In this document: positions 34,892 through 44,868 of the stretch, in pieces
Layout of the letters: each line of letters starts with the position of its first letter
Position numbering within the stretch: the stretch's first letter is position 1
Assembly: GCA_019218315.1 (NCBI GenBank)
Contig: JAHUUI010000001.1
Location: 479,722-543,721, forward strand
Length of the DNA: 64,000 nt
Source of the DNA: Cardiobacteriaceae bacterium TAE3-ERU3
GTDB taxonomy: Bacteria > Pseudomonadota > Gammaproteobacteria > Cardiobacteriales > Cardiobacteriaceae
Reading direction: 5' to 3'
Notes under the pieces: model-generated
Database searches by the model: none
Told to the model about the DNA's origin: nothing
The model's input: only the letters and a program-made list of their open reading frames with translations
Translations under genes and position numbers: made by a program

Positions 34892-37800
34892 TTAATTTCC
34901 GCTGCGAATAACGCTGCTGATTGAAGCAGCGTTGCCAACAGCCGAAGCCATAGCACTGTTGCCGTACAAAGTAGCACTAGCTACACCATTTGATCCTGAT
35001 GCATCACGGATAATTTGGCTGCTGTCGTTGCGGGCAATAACATCGCCTGCATTAACTTGAGTATTAGTGATCTTTGTATTGATGCTATTGCCATCAACGC
35101 CGGCATTGACAACCATATTATTCACTACATTGTTACCAGCAGCGTAGACGTTACTGCGGTTATTAAGGATACGGCTATCAGAACCATTCAATCCTGTATT
35201 GGTACTGTTAATACTGGTTGCAGCATTGAGCGTTGCGCTAATTGCAGCATCATTCTCTTGATTATTATCAATAATGAATAAGTTATTGTTCCCAGTATTA
35301 AGCGCTGTGCCACTACGTACTGCCAAAATATTCTCACCATAGTTACCGCTGGCTTTACTGTTCAGAACATTATTGGCAACGGTGAATGAATTTGAACCTG
35401 CTGCATTCTGTGAATTGACTGAAATACCATACTTGCCGATTTCCAGTGTTGACGAGACGCTGCCAATCCCGGTTGATTGCTGGTTGGTGATGCCTGAATT
35501 AGACTGTGCATTTAACACTGTGCCTGAGCTTAACTCGCTACGGTTAATAGCATAGTTCGCACGAGCATCAGAGCTCACTGCATTACCTTCCAGCGTCAGA
35601 GTATTGTTACCAGTAACTCCGTCGGTAATATCGGCTAATAGTTCGCCAATACGAACATTGGCTTTAGCTTCAAATCCATCAGATGTGCTCTGGCTATTGA
35701 ACAAACTCACTGGTGCAGAAACCGCCAGGTTAGTTGCGCCAGAGACTGCTTGTTTATTCATCGCCAGATTGTTAATAGCCAAGCTACTCACATTGTTCTT
35801 GAGAATATTTTGAGTCACACCATTACCACGCTGCATAATGACACCAATTCGCTCGATATCATTATTGGCGCTAACTTTGCTGTTGTGCCCCTCTTGGGTG
35901 CTACTCAATAGGGCTTCGGTAGCAATTTCAGCCTGACCAGCATTGGCTACTAGTGACATATCATTGTTAGCTCTATTGCCTTTAGCATCAGCGAACAGCT
36001 CGTTATTATTAACATTCTGCTCATCTTGTGCTCTCAGTACCGCAATACCGATACGGTCTGAAACAAGGTTGCTGGCATTGGTCTGGCGATTCATGCCAAC
36101 TGTCTGTTTATTCGTCAAAGTAGCCCGGTTTCCTGATAATTCAGTACCTTTAGCAGAGAGTACGTTAGATGATTGGTTTTGAAGCGCATTACTACTGACG
36201 GTATTGTATTGAACAGTATTTTTATGAGAGTCATTTGTTAATTTACTCTCATTAAAGACCATAATGCCCTTGATCGTATTCGTCGCTGATGTAAGGCTGT
36301 TAGCGTTACTCTGCTCGCTCATCTGATCATTGCTAATGCTAAGTGTATTATTGCGAAGCGCACCTGCTGAAGAGGCGGTCACTGCATTTGCACTATCGTT
36401 ACCCAGACTATTAGCGCTGACAAGGTTTTTGGTTACTACATTATTAGAGCCAATATTTTGGGGAGCTACGATCCCAACATATTTAACAGTATTACTGCTG
36501 GTTGTAACACCTTCTGCAGCTATAAGCTGATCATTTTCACTTCTGATATTACTACCAGCAATACTTCCAGCAAGGCTTGTTACAATAGTGCGGTTGTTTG
36601 CACTGTTGGTTTTGGCCAATGCTTCCAGGCTATTGTTGCCAATAACGTTACCATCATTGTTAACTTGACCTGCTTTGATGCCCAGTAATCCAACTGTATT
36701 TTGAGCTTCACTCTTGTCGCCACGGTATTCCTGAACATTCTTATGAGTTGCTTCAAGTTGCTCAATACTATTTGCTGTGCTGGCAAGCTCGTTGCCTGCA
36801 CTATTGTGCATGACCCGCGCTGAAATTTGGTTACCTGAAACAGTACCAGCAGCACCGCCAAGATTATCAGCTTGAATACCGAGAACATTCGCAATTGTGT
36901 TATGAGCATCGGTATCGACTGAGTCACTCTTCTGCTTATTTTCCAGGCCAATTTTGCCAGCAGTCAGGCTGGTGGTGGCATTTAATGTCGTGGCATTGCT
37001 TGCTAGGTTATTACTGGCCGCTGACTCAAATACGTTGCCATTGATATTTAGCGTCCGAACGCTAGTGATGTTGTTAGCTGAAATACCCAGATTATCTACA
37101 TGTGAGCTAGCTTTGGTAGCATGATTGCTGCTCTCTTGTTGGCTTAGTAAAGCCAAGTTTGATCCTGCAGCACTGGTGCCAGCTTTGACAAAAAGGCTGT
37201 TACTGGCTGTGTTGTCAGTCGCATTGATTCTGACCTTGTTGTTATTGATATTTAGCTCAGCGCCTGTGCTGTTCGCAAGCTCGGCACCAAGTGTGGTGAT
37301 CCTGCTATCAGACGTATTCTCAGCCTTGCTATTTTGATTATTGCTCAGTTTCGCCTCAGCATTTTTCTGTTCTGAAACAGTGTTCACTTTTGTATCATTT
37401 ACAGCACTATTGGCATACGTTGTTGCACTATGCTTGTTATCCGAAACATTGGCAACGAGTGCGTCAATTGCATTACTAGACTTGATGCCAGTCATATCTG
37501 ATTTGGATTGCGCACGAATAGCCGCTGTATTATCGGTAGTTTGATGATTGCTAATTTTCGAAGCCGGAGTGCCTGTTTGAGCATTAATACTCAGAGCATG
37601 AACAATCGAAGCATTATCAGCGCTATTGCCTGTTGAAATAGCTTCGCGCTGGTTATCATTGACATCGGCTGTAACAGAGTTATGCTCAACTTTAGTGACC
37701 GTTAAGCCCTGACTAAAAGCAGTAGTATTACCTAAGCTTCTCTGTATGTTTGTAATTGCGCTATTATTTTCTAAGGCGATAGCCGGAGTATTTACTTCGG

Positions 37801-38056
37801 ATGTTGCGTTAATCTCGTTCGCCCGCGCATTTGCGCTGGCAGTATTCTTATACTGTGTCAGTTTTGCATTAAATTGACTATTTTCGTTTTTAAAACTACT
37901 CAGCTGATTAGCTTCTTCAAGCTTGGAGCTGATTTGATCATTTCTGATCTCGGAACCGATTTTAGTTTCGGCTGAAGCATGGCTGATGCTCAGTGCAGCA
38001 ATTGCACCAACTATCAGACGGACGCAAACTTTTTGCTTTGTGTTAAGCTGTTTCAT
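34892..38056 (-). CDS. Large repetitive surface protein, HfaD-like adhesin
   Basis: A 1054-residue secreted protein. The start at 38056 (after AAGGAGAATCCTC) gives a signal peptide, MKQLNTKQKVCVRLIVGAIA, with cleavage near SHASAETK. The rest is very rich in Asn, Ser, Ala and Thr, lacks Cys, and carries about 14 imperfect repeats of ~60-75 residues around a core like NN.V.A.A.GN.A.N (for example NELFADAKGNRANND, VLNSKASGNYGENI), often preceded by a short IGI/LGI strand. No beta-barrel, YadA anchor or LPXTG is present, so export probably uses the CsgG/HfaB-like pore encoded just upstream. The order small protein-HfaB-large protein matches hfaABD of Caulobacter, where HfaD helps anchor the holdfast. 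Confidence 0.7.
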   Translation of the reverse strand: MKQLNTKQKVCVRLIVGAIAALSISHASAETKIGSEIRNDQISSKLEEANQLSSFKNENSQFNAKLTQYKNTASANARANEINATSEVNTPAIALENNSAITNIQRSLGNTTAFSQGLTVTKVEHNSVTADVNDNQREAISTGNSADNASIVHALSINAQTGTPASKISNHQTTDNTAAIRAQSKSDMTGIKSSNAIDALVANVSDNKHSATTYANSAVNDTKVNTVSEQKNAEAKLSNNQNSKAENTSDSRITTLGAELANSTGAELNINNNKVRINATDNTASNSLFVKAGTSAAGSNLALLSQQESSNHATKASSHVDNLGISANNITSVRTLNINGNVFESAASNNLASNATTLNATTSLTAGKIGLENKQKSDSVDTDAHNTIANVLGIQADNLGGAAGTVSGNQISARVMHNSAGNELASTANSIEQLEATHKNVQEYRGDKSEAQNTVGLLGIKAGQVNNDGNVIGNNSLEALAKTNSANNRTIVTSLAGSIAGSNIRSENDQLIAAEGVTTSSNTVKYVGIVAPQNIGSNNVVTKNLVSANSLGNDSANAVTASSAGALRNNTLSISNDQMSEQSNANSLTSATNTIKGIMVFNESKLTNDSHKNTVQYNTVSSNALQNQSSNVLSAKGTELSGNRATLTNKQTVGMNRQTNASNLVSDRIGIAVLRAQDEQNVNNNELFADAKGNRANNDMSLVANAGQAEIATEALLSSTQEGHNSKVSANNDIERIGVIMQRGNGVTQNILKNNVSSLAINNLAMNKQAVSGATNLAVSAPVSLFNSQSTSDGFEAKANVRIGELLADITDGVTGNNTLTLEGNAVSSDARANYAINRSELSSGTVLNAQSNSGITNQQSTGIGSVSSTLEIGKYGISVNSQNAAGSNSFTVANNVLNSKASGNYGENILAVRSGTALNTGNNNLFIIDNNQENDAAISATLNAATSINSTNTGLNGSDSRILNNRSNVYAAGNNVVNNMVVNAGVDGNSINTKITNTQVNAGDVIARNDSSQIIRDASGSNGVASATLYGNSAMASAVGNAASISSVIRSGN

Positions 38057-38105
38057 GAGGATTCTCCTTACTGGGTTCATTAAGTCATCCGTATGGATGG
38101 GGTAT

Positions 38106-38154
38106 GGGATTCAGGTGAATCCCGGGTGGGTTATTGGAGCGGGTTCAGCGCTCC
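38106..38154 (-). promoter_or_regulatory. Two tandem hairpins between the hfaB-like and hfaD-like genes
   Basis: GGGATTC-AGGT-GAATCCC (38106-38123) and GGAGCG-7 nt-CGCTCC (38136-38154) form two short GC-rich hairpins in the 194-bp spacer. Neither has a U-tract, so mRNA processing or protection is more likely than termination. Confidence 0.5.
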
Positions 38155-38250
38155 GGACGTGGGAACTGTTTCATTCGATCTATACACCATCATTTTTGCT
38201 GCGAAGCTCTATCAAGCTGTAAAGATGGAATGGCATTTAAGATCATTTGA

Positions 38251-39159
38251 TTACTCTGTAGTCTTTTGTTGTGCTGGTATAAAGGCATTCTGAATACAGC
38301 TGTAACTGCTGATGCCGGTCACACCGGACAGTAATTCAAGTACAGATGTTTCAATCGTGGTCCGCACACCAAGCTGAATAGGCTCAATATTGCGCTCACC
38401 AACATTGATATCAAAAAGATTACTGCCAAAGAAGCGGAAGATGCCAAGGCCCGTCTCGTAGCCAGTGATCTGCTTCTGCAAGCTACTGGTTTTGACTACT
38501 GCAAGTGTTTTTGTATCGACCAAGCGCAGGTCAACGCCAATATTCATCGTAAATATTCTTGCTTTTGGCCCTATTCCCGAAACCGAGACTTGGCCACCGC
38601 CGGACTGGATGTTGTAGTTCAGCTCTGTAATACCGCCGACTATATAGTAGTCCGACTTTAAGATACTGCCACCGTGATAAGGCAGCCAATTAACGCCTTC
38701 AGAGCGGCCTTCTGCTGTAGTTAGATTATGCTGGTTACCATCACCGAGCTGGCGCTTATCGATGTAACCTAATTCACGCTCTGCTATATCAGGATCAAAG
38801 CGTTCGCGAATCTGAATTGGATAGCCAATTTTACCCAGTGCAGAGTAAACCATCAGTGATCCACCCTGAGTAATGGCGTGGCCTTCATCCTGGTTATACT
38901 TGCCGGTATAGTCTTTTACATTCCCAACAGCAACGGAGACAACTGGCGTATGATTTGCCCGTAATGCATTGGCATAACAACTAAAAGCACTTTCAACTGG
39001 CGTGATATTATTGCGTGGCTTTGTGCCAATTAGCACAGGTGCTTCACCTTTTTCATAAATGATCCCTTTAGGTGCTGTAGCACAGCCACTAAGCAGCACA
39101 GTTGCTGTGACCATCGACATAATCAAGGTACGTTTTTTGCGAATCGATACAAATTTCAT
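38251..39159 (-). CDS. CsgG/HfaB family outer-membrane lipoprotein
   Basis: A 302-residue lipoprotein with signal MKFVSIRKKRTLIMSMVTAT and lipobox LLSGC. CsgG-family features include VSVAVGNVKDYTGKYNQDEG near the N-terminus, QGGSLMVYSALGK, YYIVGGITELNYNI, DLRLVDTKTLAVVKT and a C-terminal ELLSGV helix. CsgG proteins form nonameric outer-membrane pores that export curli; HfaB is the holdfast-anchoring member. The start at 39159 follows GAAGG. It begins 17 bp after the small secreted protein gene and precedes the repetitive protein gene, its likely export client. Confidence 0.85.
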   Translation of the reverse strand: MKFVSIRKKRTLIMSMVTATVLLSGCATAPKGIIYEKGEAPVLIGTKPRNNITPVESAFSCYANALRANHTPVVSVAVGNVKDYTGKYNQDEGHAITQGGSLMVYSALGKIGYPIQIRERFDPDIAERELGYIDKRQLGDGNQHNLTTAEGRSEGVNWLPYHGGSILKSDYYIVGGITELNYNIQSGGGQVSVSGIGPKARIFTMNIGVDLRLVDTKTLAVVKTSSLQKQITGYETGLGIFRFFGSNLFDINVGERNIEPIQLGVRTTIETSVLELLSGVTGISSYSCIQNAFIPAQQKTTE

Positions 39160-39175
39160 GGAGATTGCCTTCAAA

Positions 39176-39787
39176 TTAGTTTAGTGCGCCGCGAAATTCA
39201 CAAGCCTGACCACCATTCGTCGTTACACTTTGATGACCACTGTTGCTTTGTGTGCTATGTCCGCTCTGTGAAGTTTGACCATTGCCTGCATTAATGACTC
39301 CACCATTTGCACTGGAAGGTGAGTGATCTACACTGGCGGAAACACTGCCCGTATTGTTTTGCCTGTTCGTATCTGTAGATGAATTTTGTTCATCACCCGC
39401 TTTACTGTAGCTATTGCCGGCACTGTCTGAATTACTATTGGCGCTAACCGGAGCTTGAGGAGAAGAAGTCTGTGCTGTTTGTGCAATCTGGCTCTCATTC
39501 GCTTTAGCCGTAGGCTGGAATTGGCAGTTGATTTGCTTATCGATGTTATTCGTGATGTTGGTGACAGTCTTGAAACCATCGTAATAACCGCCTTTTTTCT
39601 TTTCCATCACATCCAAAACGAGCATTTTGTTCGCTTTGTCAGCATTACTTTCAAACTGCCACGGGGTGTTTTCATTCGACCACCCACCAGCAGCATAAGC
39701 AGGTACAGAAAGAGAAAAAGTAATTATTCCGATAATAGCAATATGTTTTACCTTAATTGCTGACGGATAAAAATCATAGTTTGTCAT
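39176..39787 (-). CDS. Small secreted protein, HfaA-like position
   Basis: A 203-residue protein with an N-terminal hydrophobic signal ending SVPAYAAGGW. The first mature part has a defined-looking motif (SNENTPWQFES, LDVMEKKKGGYYDGF, TNITNNIDKQINC); the C-terminal ~110 residues are low-complexity Ser/Asn/Gln/Thr and end CEFRGALN, leaving two cysteines (INC and ACEF) that could form a disulfide. Position, secretion and composition fit an HfaA- or curlin-like subunit, but I see no clear sequence match to HfaA. The ATG at 39787 follows CGGAG. Confidence 0.55.
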   Translation of the reverse strand: MTNYDFYPSAIKVKHIAIIGIITFSLSVPAYAAGGWSNENTPWQFESNADKANKMLVLDVMEKKKGGYYDGFKTVTNITNNIDKQINCQFQPTAKANESQIAQTAQTSSPQAPVSANSNSDSAGNSYSKAGDEQNSSTDTNRQNNTGSVSASVDHSPSSANGGVINAGNGQTSQSGHSTQSNSGHQSVTTNGGQACEFRGALN

Positions 39788-40453
39788 TACCAACTACTCC
39801 GAATTGAATGTCGCGCTACTTTAACGAGATATCATAATTGGCAGTTAGTAAAAAATTCTATGCTTGTCGCATATCCGTTTCAAACGGCTATTAATTGGTT
39901 ATTAATCAGATGCAGTGAGAGTATCGTATAAGACTATATATTTCATGCTATCACAATGAAATAAATAATATTAATCTGCGCATATTGTATGTTTTAACAG
40001 TACGTGATGGAGAGTGGATCAGAGAAATATAGCCGAATATAGGTATATTTTATTATTAATCAAAAATTAATAAATGAATTGATCAAGCTATACGTAAATC
40101 ACTGTATTCAGGTATGGCATATTATTTATTCATACCTATATACTATTAGGTTTATTTGTACAAACTGAACCAATAGAATATTCAATAATAATAAACAATA
40201 GGACTAATTAAAGGGGAAGTGCTCTTAATGACAGCGTACAGATGGTGGTCGCATTGCAACCATCAGTGATGGTGGAGAGTTGCTATGAAGCAAATTCGGT
40301 AGCTGGTAGCGGCTTGTTCAATATCTAAAGAAGCTGCTTATTTTGCACGTGCGTGGTTAGGGCTGTAATACTGGCGATAAGCTGCAATAGCTGCACCTTA
40401 TCGCCAGATTGCCCCACTGACAGGGCCGTAACGGCGGCTTAACTAGCCCTATG
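39788..40453. other. AT-rich regulatory region between the hfa-like locus and glgP
   Basis: A 666-bp region without a convincing gene. It holds TAGGTATATTT (40039-40049), an inverted TATAGGTATG copy near 40131-40140, a perfect 15-bp palindrome ACCATCAGTGATGGT (40259-40273) and the glgP terminator candidate. It must contain the promoter of the hfa-like operon. Confidence 0.5.
40371..40407 (-). terminator. Possible terminator after glgP
   Basis: CTGGCGATAAG (40371-40381) and CTTATCGCCAG (40397-40407) form a perfect 11-bp stem with a 15-base loop, 47 bp beyond the glgP stop. No strong U-tract follows. Confidence 0.5.
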
Positions 40454-42910
40454 TTATTTGAATAAAGGTGGAATATCGTCGATAGGCTTGATATGCCAAA
40501 TATTTTCAGCGTAGTCACTGATCGAGCGATCTGATGAGAAGTAACCCATCTGTGCAATATTGGCGATCATAGCTTGGCGCCATGCTGCTTTGTTACGGTA
40601 GCGCTGATCCACTTGATGTTGCGCATCGACGTAGCTACGGAAGTCAGCCAGTGCCTGATAATAGTCGCCATGGCCTTGAATCGTGTTGGCATAGCGAGTT
40701 GGCTCATCAGGGCTGAACGTACCACGGCTGATCGCTTTGATAACATTGCGCAGCTCGCTATCACCATCCATATAATCCATCGGGAAATAACCATTAGCAC
40801 GAATAGATTCAACTTGGTCCACAGTATTACCGAAGATGAAAATATTGTCGTCGCCAACGGCATCTTTAATTTCCACGTTAGCGCCGTCGAGCGTGCCGAT
40901 GGTGAGCGCACCATTCAAAGCAAACTTCATATTACTGGTGCCTGATGCTTCAGTGCCGGCAAGAGAAATTTGCTCGGACAAGTCAGCTGCTGGGATGATG
41001 ATTTGCGCAAGGCTGACGCTATAGTTTGGCAAGAACACCACTTTGATCAAATTACGAATACGCTCGTCATTATTGATGACGTTAGCGACGTCGTTGATTA
41101 AATGAATAGTCTGCTTGGCGGCATAGTAAGCAGATGCTGCTTTACCAGCGATGATGAACACACGCGGTAACCAATCAGCCTCAGGATTGGCGAGAATTTG
41201 CTGATAGCGATGCACAATGTGCAATACATTCATGGTCTGGCGCTTGTATTCATGGATACGCTTGATTTGGACGTCAAACAGCGCATCCGGGTTGACCGTA
41301 ATATCCATCGTTTCCTGAATATAGTCCGCTAGGCGCTGCTTGTTGGCACGCTTGACGTCTGCCATCTGCTGCTGAAACTCGCTGTCGTTCTGCCACTCAA
41401 GTAATCCCTTGAGTTCAGGCAAGTTGTTACGCCAGCCATCACCAATCTTGTCATCAATCAATGCAGAGAGTCGTGGATTTGCGAGTGCAATCCAGCGCCG
41501 AGGGGTCACGCCATTAGTGACGTTGGTAAACCGCTCAGGGAAAATACGCGCAAAGTCAGCAAAGATTGACTGGCGCATTAGCTCCGAGTGTATTTTTGCT
41601 ACACCATTTATTTTATGCGAACCCACAACGGCAAGCCATGCCATGCGTACGTTACGGCTACCATTTTCATCAATCAATGAGACACGGCGAATCAGATCAA
41701 TATCACCGGGATATTGATCATTGACCATTTCCAGAAATACTTTGTTGATCTGGAAAATAAGGCTTAGGTGGCGGGGCAGCAAGCGGCCAAGCATATCTAC
41801 TGGCCATGTTTCCAACGCTTCGCTCATGAGGGTATGGTTGGTGTAAGAAAAGATACTTTGCGCCATTTCCCACGCACGCTCAAAGTCATAGCCGTGCTCA
41901 TCAATCAGTAGGCGCAGCAATTCAGGAATAGCAAGTGCCGGATGGGTATCATTTAAGTGGATAGCCACTTTATCAGCAAGATTATCGAGGCTCTCATTCA
42001 TCCGTAAATGGCGCTCAACGATGTCCTGCAGGGATGCTGAACACAGAAAATATTCCTGCTTAAGGCGTAGCTCGCGGCCAATCGCAGTCGAGTCATCCGG
42101 ATAGAGTACGCGCGACAGGTTTTCCGAGCTATTTTGCTTTTCTATCGCTGCAAAATAATCGCCGCGGTTAAACGACTCGAGGTTAAAAATATCACTGGCG
42201 TGGGTTGACCACAGGCGCAAGGTATTGGCATAGCCATTGTCATAGCCGGGAATAATTTCATCAAAACCCAGCGCAATGATATCTTCGGCCTCATACCATT
42301 TCTGCTTGCCTTGCTCTTCCTGAACGTAGCCGCCAAAACGGATGCGATACCGCTTACTCGGGCGCACGAAATCCCAAGGTGAACCTTGCTCAAGCCAAGT
42401 ATCAGGTTGTTCAACTTGTTGCCCATCGACGATTTCCTGACGGAACATACCGTATTCATAGCGAATGCCGTAACCCATCGCAGGGATTTTCAGGGTCGCC
42501 AATGAATCAAGGAAACAGGCTGCCAAACGACCTAGACCACCATTGCCAAGGCCGGGATCGCGTTCTTCAGTGATGACCTGATCAAAATTGATGCCTAACT
42601 CGTCGAAGGCATCACGCATCAAGGTGTAAACGTCTGATGCGATCAATGCATTGGACAACGTACGCCCCATCAGGTATTCCATCGACAGGTAATAGACGTA
42701 ACGATGCTTTTCATCAATCTGTACGCGGCGTGAGCGAATCCAGTTTTCGGCAAGAAGATCACGCACAACATATTGAGCAGCAGTCATCCAATTGCTCGGC
42801 TTGGCATTGCGCGGATCGCAGCCAAGGGTAAAAATCATTTTATAGACCAGCGCATTTTTTATTGACGCCACATCAGCAGTTGGCTGACGATATGAATAAA
42901 CAGCATTCAT
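40454..42910 (-). CDS. glgP: Glycogen/maltodextrin phosphorylase
   Basis: An 818-residue cytoplasmic enzyme that releases glucose 1-phosphate from alpha-1,4-glucans. Family hallmarks include [17 protein letters not shown] near the N-terminus, [20 protein letters not shown], and the PLP-binding lysine in [19 protein letters not shown]. Length equals the norm (~815). AGGAACACAATTAA precedes the ATG. It is the last gene of the glycogen cluster but is separated from glgA by nhaC and from nhaC by a terminator, so it likely has its own promoter. Confidence 0.95.
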   Translation of the reverse strand: MNAVYSYRQPTADVASIKNALVYKMIFTLGCDPRNAKPSNWMTAAQYVVRDLLAENWIRSRRVQIDEKHRYVYYLSMEYLMGRTLSNALIASDVYTLMRDAFDELGINFDQVITEERDPGLGNGGLGRLAACFLDSLATLKIPAMGYGIRYEYGMFRQEIVDGQQVEQPDTWLEQGSPWDFVRPSKRYRIRFGGYVQEEQGKQKWYEAEDIIALGFDEIIPGYDNGYANTLRLWSTHASDIFNLESFNRGDYFAAIEKQNSSENLSRVLYPDDSTAIGRELRLKQEYFLCSASLQDIVERHLRMNESLDNLADKVAIHLNDTHPALAIPELLRLLIDEHGYDFERAWEMAQSIFSYTNHTLMSEALETWPVDMLGRLLPRHLSLIFQINKVFLEMVNDQYPGDIDLIRRVSLIDENGSRNVRMAWLAVVGSHKINGVAKIHSELMRQSIFADFARIFPERFTNVTNGVTPRRWIALANPRLSALIDDKIGDGWRNNLPELKGLLEWQNDSEFQQQMADVKRANKQRLADYIQETMDITVNPDALFDVQIKRIHEYKRQTMNVLHIVHRYQQILANPEADWLPRVFIIAGKAASAYYAAKQTIHLINDVANVINNDERIRNLIKVVFLPNYSVSLAQIIIPAADLSEQISLAGTEASGTSNMKFALNGALTIGTLDGANVEIKDAVGDDNIFIFGNTVDQVESIRANGYFPMDYMDGDSELRNVIKAISRGTFSPDEPTRYANTIQGHGDYYQALADFRSYVDAQHQVDQRYRNKAAWRQAMIANIAQMGYFSSDRSISDYAENIWHIKPIDDIPPLFK

Positions 42911-42990
42911 TTAATTGTGTTCCTGTATTTGTCCCTGACAAAAAAGCGTGCTTATCGTAACACGGCATTTTGTTACATATCGATATAAAA

Positions 42991-43015
42991 AAGCCAGCCA
43001 CTAAAGTGGCTGGCT
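42991..43015 (-). terminator. Terminator of the nhaC-like gene
   Basis: AGCCAGCCAC (42992-43001) pairs with GTGGCTGGCT (43006-43015), loop TAAA; on the minus strand it is followed by a run of six T. Confidence 0.88.
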
Positions 43016-43034
43016 GAGGGTGCAAAATAAAAAC

Positions 43035-44588
43035 TTATTTTGCCTGATCATCTGCAAGAGCATGATCGCCCAAGTCTTTTATATCTTCTTCCATGGCTGC
43101 CCATTCACGGCGCTCCTCATCGCTCGCCTTGGGCGAGAACAAGCCGGTAAAGCCGTAAAAGATACCGATAACAGGTGCAAGCCAGCAAGCAAAAGCAAGT
43201 GGAATATAGAGTAGATTTTCCATATTTGAGCCATCGATAATGCCAAGGCCCAGTGCGGTAATACAGAAAGCACCACCTGCATTCCAAGGGATCAGCGGGC
43301 TCATCAGCGTACCGCCTTCTTCAAGGCCACGAGACAAGTTCAGGGTCGAATAACCGATACCGCGATACAGTGGCGCAAACATACGCCCTGGCAATGCAAT
43401 CGAGATGTACGGATCACCAGCAATCATGTTGGTCAGGAATGCAGTGCTGATTGCAGATGACTGCACTGCACCAAAGCTGCGCAACTTGGTGATGATCGCG
43501 TTGATCACTGCTTCAAGGCAGCCAGTACGCTCCAATGCGCCACCAAAGCCAAGGGCAAGCAGCATCAGTGAAATCGTCCACATCATCGACTGAATACCAC
43601 CCTTATTAAGCAGCGTATCTATATTCTCAACGCCGGTATCAATTGAGTAGCCATTTTGTGCATAGACGAACAAGTTATTAACTGTCACGTTGTCCTGCAT
43701 CACCATGCCGACCAATCCACCGACGACGACACCGGCAAAGAGTGACGGCAATGGCGGCTGCTTGAGCAAGGCAAGCACCAAAACAACGACTGGCGGGATC
43801 AGCAACCAAACCGAAATATTAAAATTCGCTTCAAGTGTCGCAACAATTTCATTGATGGATTCAAGTGAGACTTTGCCACTGCCAACCAATTGGAAACCGA
43901 CCACAAGGTATATGATCAGTGCAATGAGCATTGCCGGAATTGTGGTTGGCAACATATTGCGAATATGATCAAATACGTTGGTACCGGTTACTGCAGGTGC
44001 AAGGTTAGTGGTATCGGAAAGTGGTGAAATCTTATCGCCAAAAAATGCACCAGATACGACAGCACCAGCCGTCCAATACATCGGAATATCAAAGCCGCTA
44101 CCAATACCCATCAACGCGAGGCCTACTGTACCAACCGTACCCCAGCTGGTGCCAAGAGAAACGGAGATAACAGCGCAAACCAGCATTGCTGCTGCGAGGA
44201 AGTATTGTGGGCTAATCAATTCGAGGCCGTAATAGATTAGAGCCGGCACCGTACCGGAAGAAATCCATACACCAATGATCATCCCCACCACGATTAATAC
44301 CGCGAGTGACGGCATCGAAACGTGAATAACGTGGAAGACACCTTCGCGCGTTTCCGCCCAAGAAGTGCCGTTATAGAGCCCCATTAAAGCAGTAAAAGCA
44401 ATACCGAAAGCAAGTGGAATATGTGGCGCAAAATGGCCAAAATAAAAAAGCTGAAGCATCAGCACGCCGAGCGTCAGAACAATCGGCAATAACGCCATCC
44501 ATAACGGTGGCAAAGAAGAAACTGCCGGCTTATCGCCTAGCGAAACTTCTTCTTGTAGTTCATGTGGACTGGGTTTTCCTTGAGGCAT
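43035..44588 (-). CDS. nhaC: NhaC family Na+/H+ antiporter
   Basis: A 517-residue inner-membrane protein with about 11-13 segments. Family signatures include SLGTSWGTVGTVGLALMG, SGAFFGDKISPLSDTTNLAP and GGALERTGCLEAVINAI. NhaC exchanges sodium for protons; related NhaC-fold proteins swap malate and lactate, so the substrate is not certain. The start at 44588 follows AAAGGGAAAATT; the ends are acidic (EEDIKDLGDHALADDQAK). It sits between glgA and glgP, an unusual place, with its own terminator. Confidence 0.88.
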   Translation of the reverse strand: MPQGKPSPHELQEEVSLGDKPAVSSLPPLWMALLPIVLTLGVLMLQLFYFGHFAPHIPLAFGIAFTALMGLYNGTSWAETREGVFHVIHVSMPSLAVLIVVGMIIGVWISSGTVPALIYYGLELISPQYFLAAAMLVCAVISVSLGTSWGTVGTVGLALMGIGSGFDIPMYWTAGAVVSGAFFGDKISPLSDTTNLAPAVTGTNVFDHIRNMLPTTIPAMLIALIIYLVVGFQLVGSGKVSLESINEIVATLEANFNISVWLLIPPVVVLVLALLKQPPLPSLFAGVVVGGLVGMVMQDNVTVNNLFVYAQNGYSIDTGVENIDTLLNKGGIQSMMWTISLMLLALGFGGALERTGCLEAVINAIITKLRSFGAVQSSAISTAFLTNMIAGDPYISIALPGRMFAPLYRGIGYSTLNLSRGLEEGGTLMSPLIPWNAGGAFCITALGLGIIDGSNMENLLYIPLAFACWLAPVIGIFYGFTGLFSPKASDEERREWAAMEEDIKDLGDHALADDQAK

Positions 44589-44868
44589 AATTTTCCCTTT
44601 TTTCGAAGTAAAATCAGCGCGTAATCCTAACATAGCAGGATTAACTGAAATTCATACTGTGCCGAAAATCAAGGAAAGGAAGGGATTTTAAAAATTTGAT
44701 TAATAATTATTTGGAAAATAATTATATGAAATTTATAGGAATTTAAGATGCGGAAAATATGTACTATTTGTCATATTCCATCCATGTTTTCTGCGTTAAT
44801 CACGATAAAAGATGAGCAAAAAGCGTGAAAATAATGAATTGAATGATGTTGTTTCAACACACAAACAC

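Noticed and set aside
34892-38056. Trimeric autotransporter or classical type V adhesin
   Set aside because: Despite Asn/Ala/Ser repeats there is no C-terminal YadA anchor or beta-barrel, and a CsgG-like exporter gene lies beside it.
40200-40360. Possible small gene in the 666-bp gap after glgP
   Set aside because: Short frames are quickly stopped (for example ATG at 40284 is followed by TAG after five codons) and no family was recognised.
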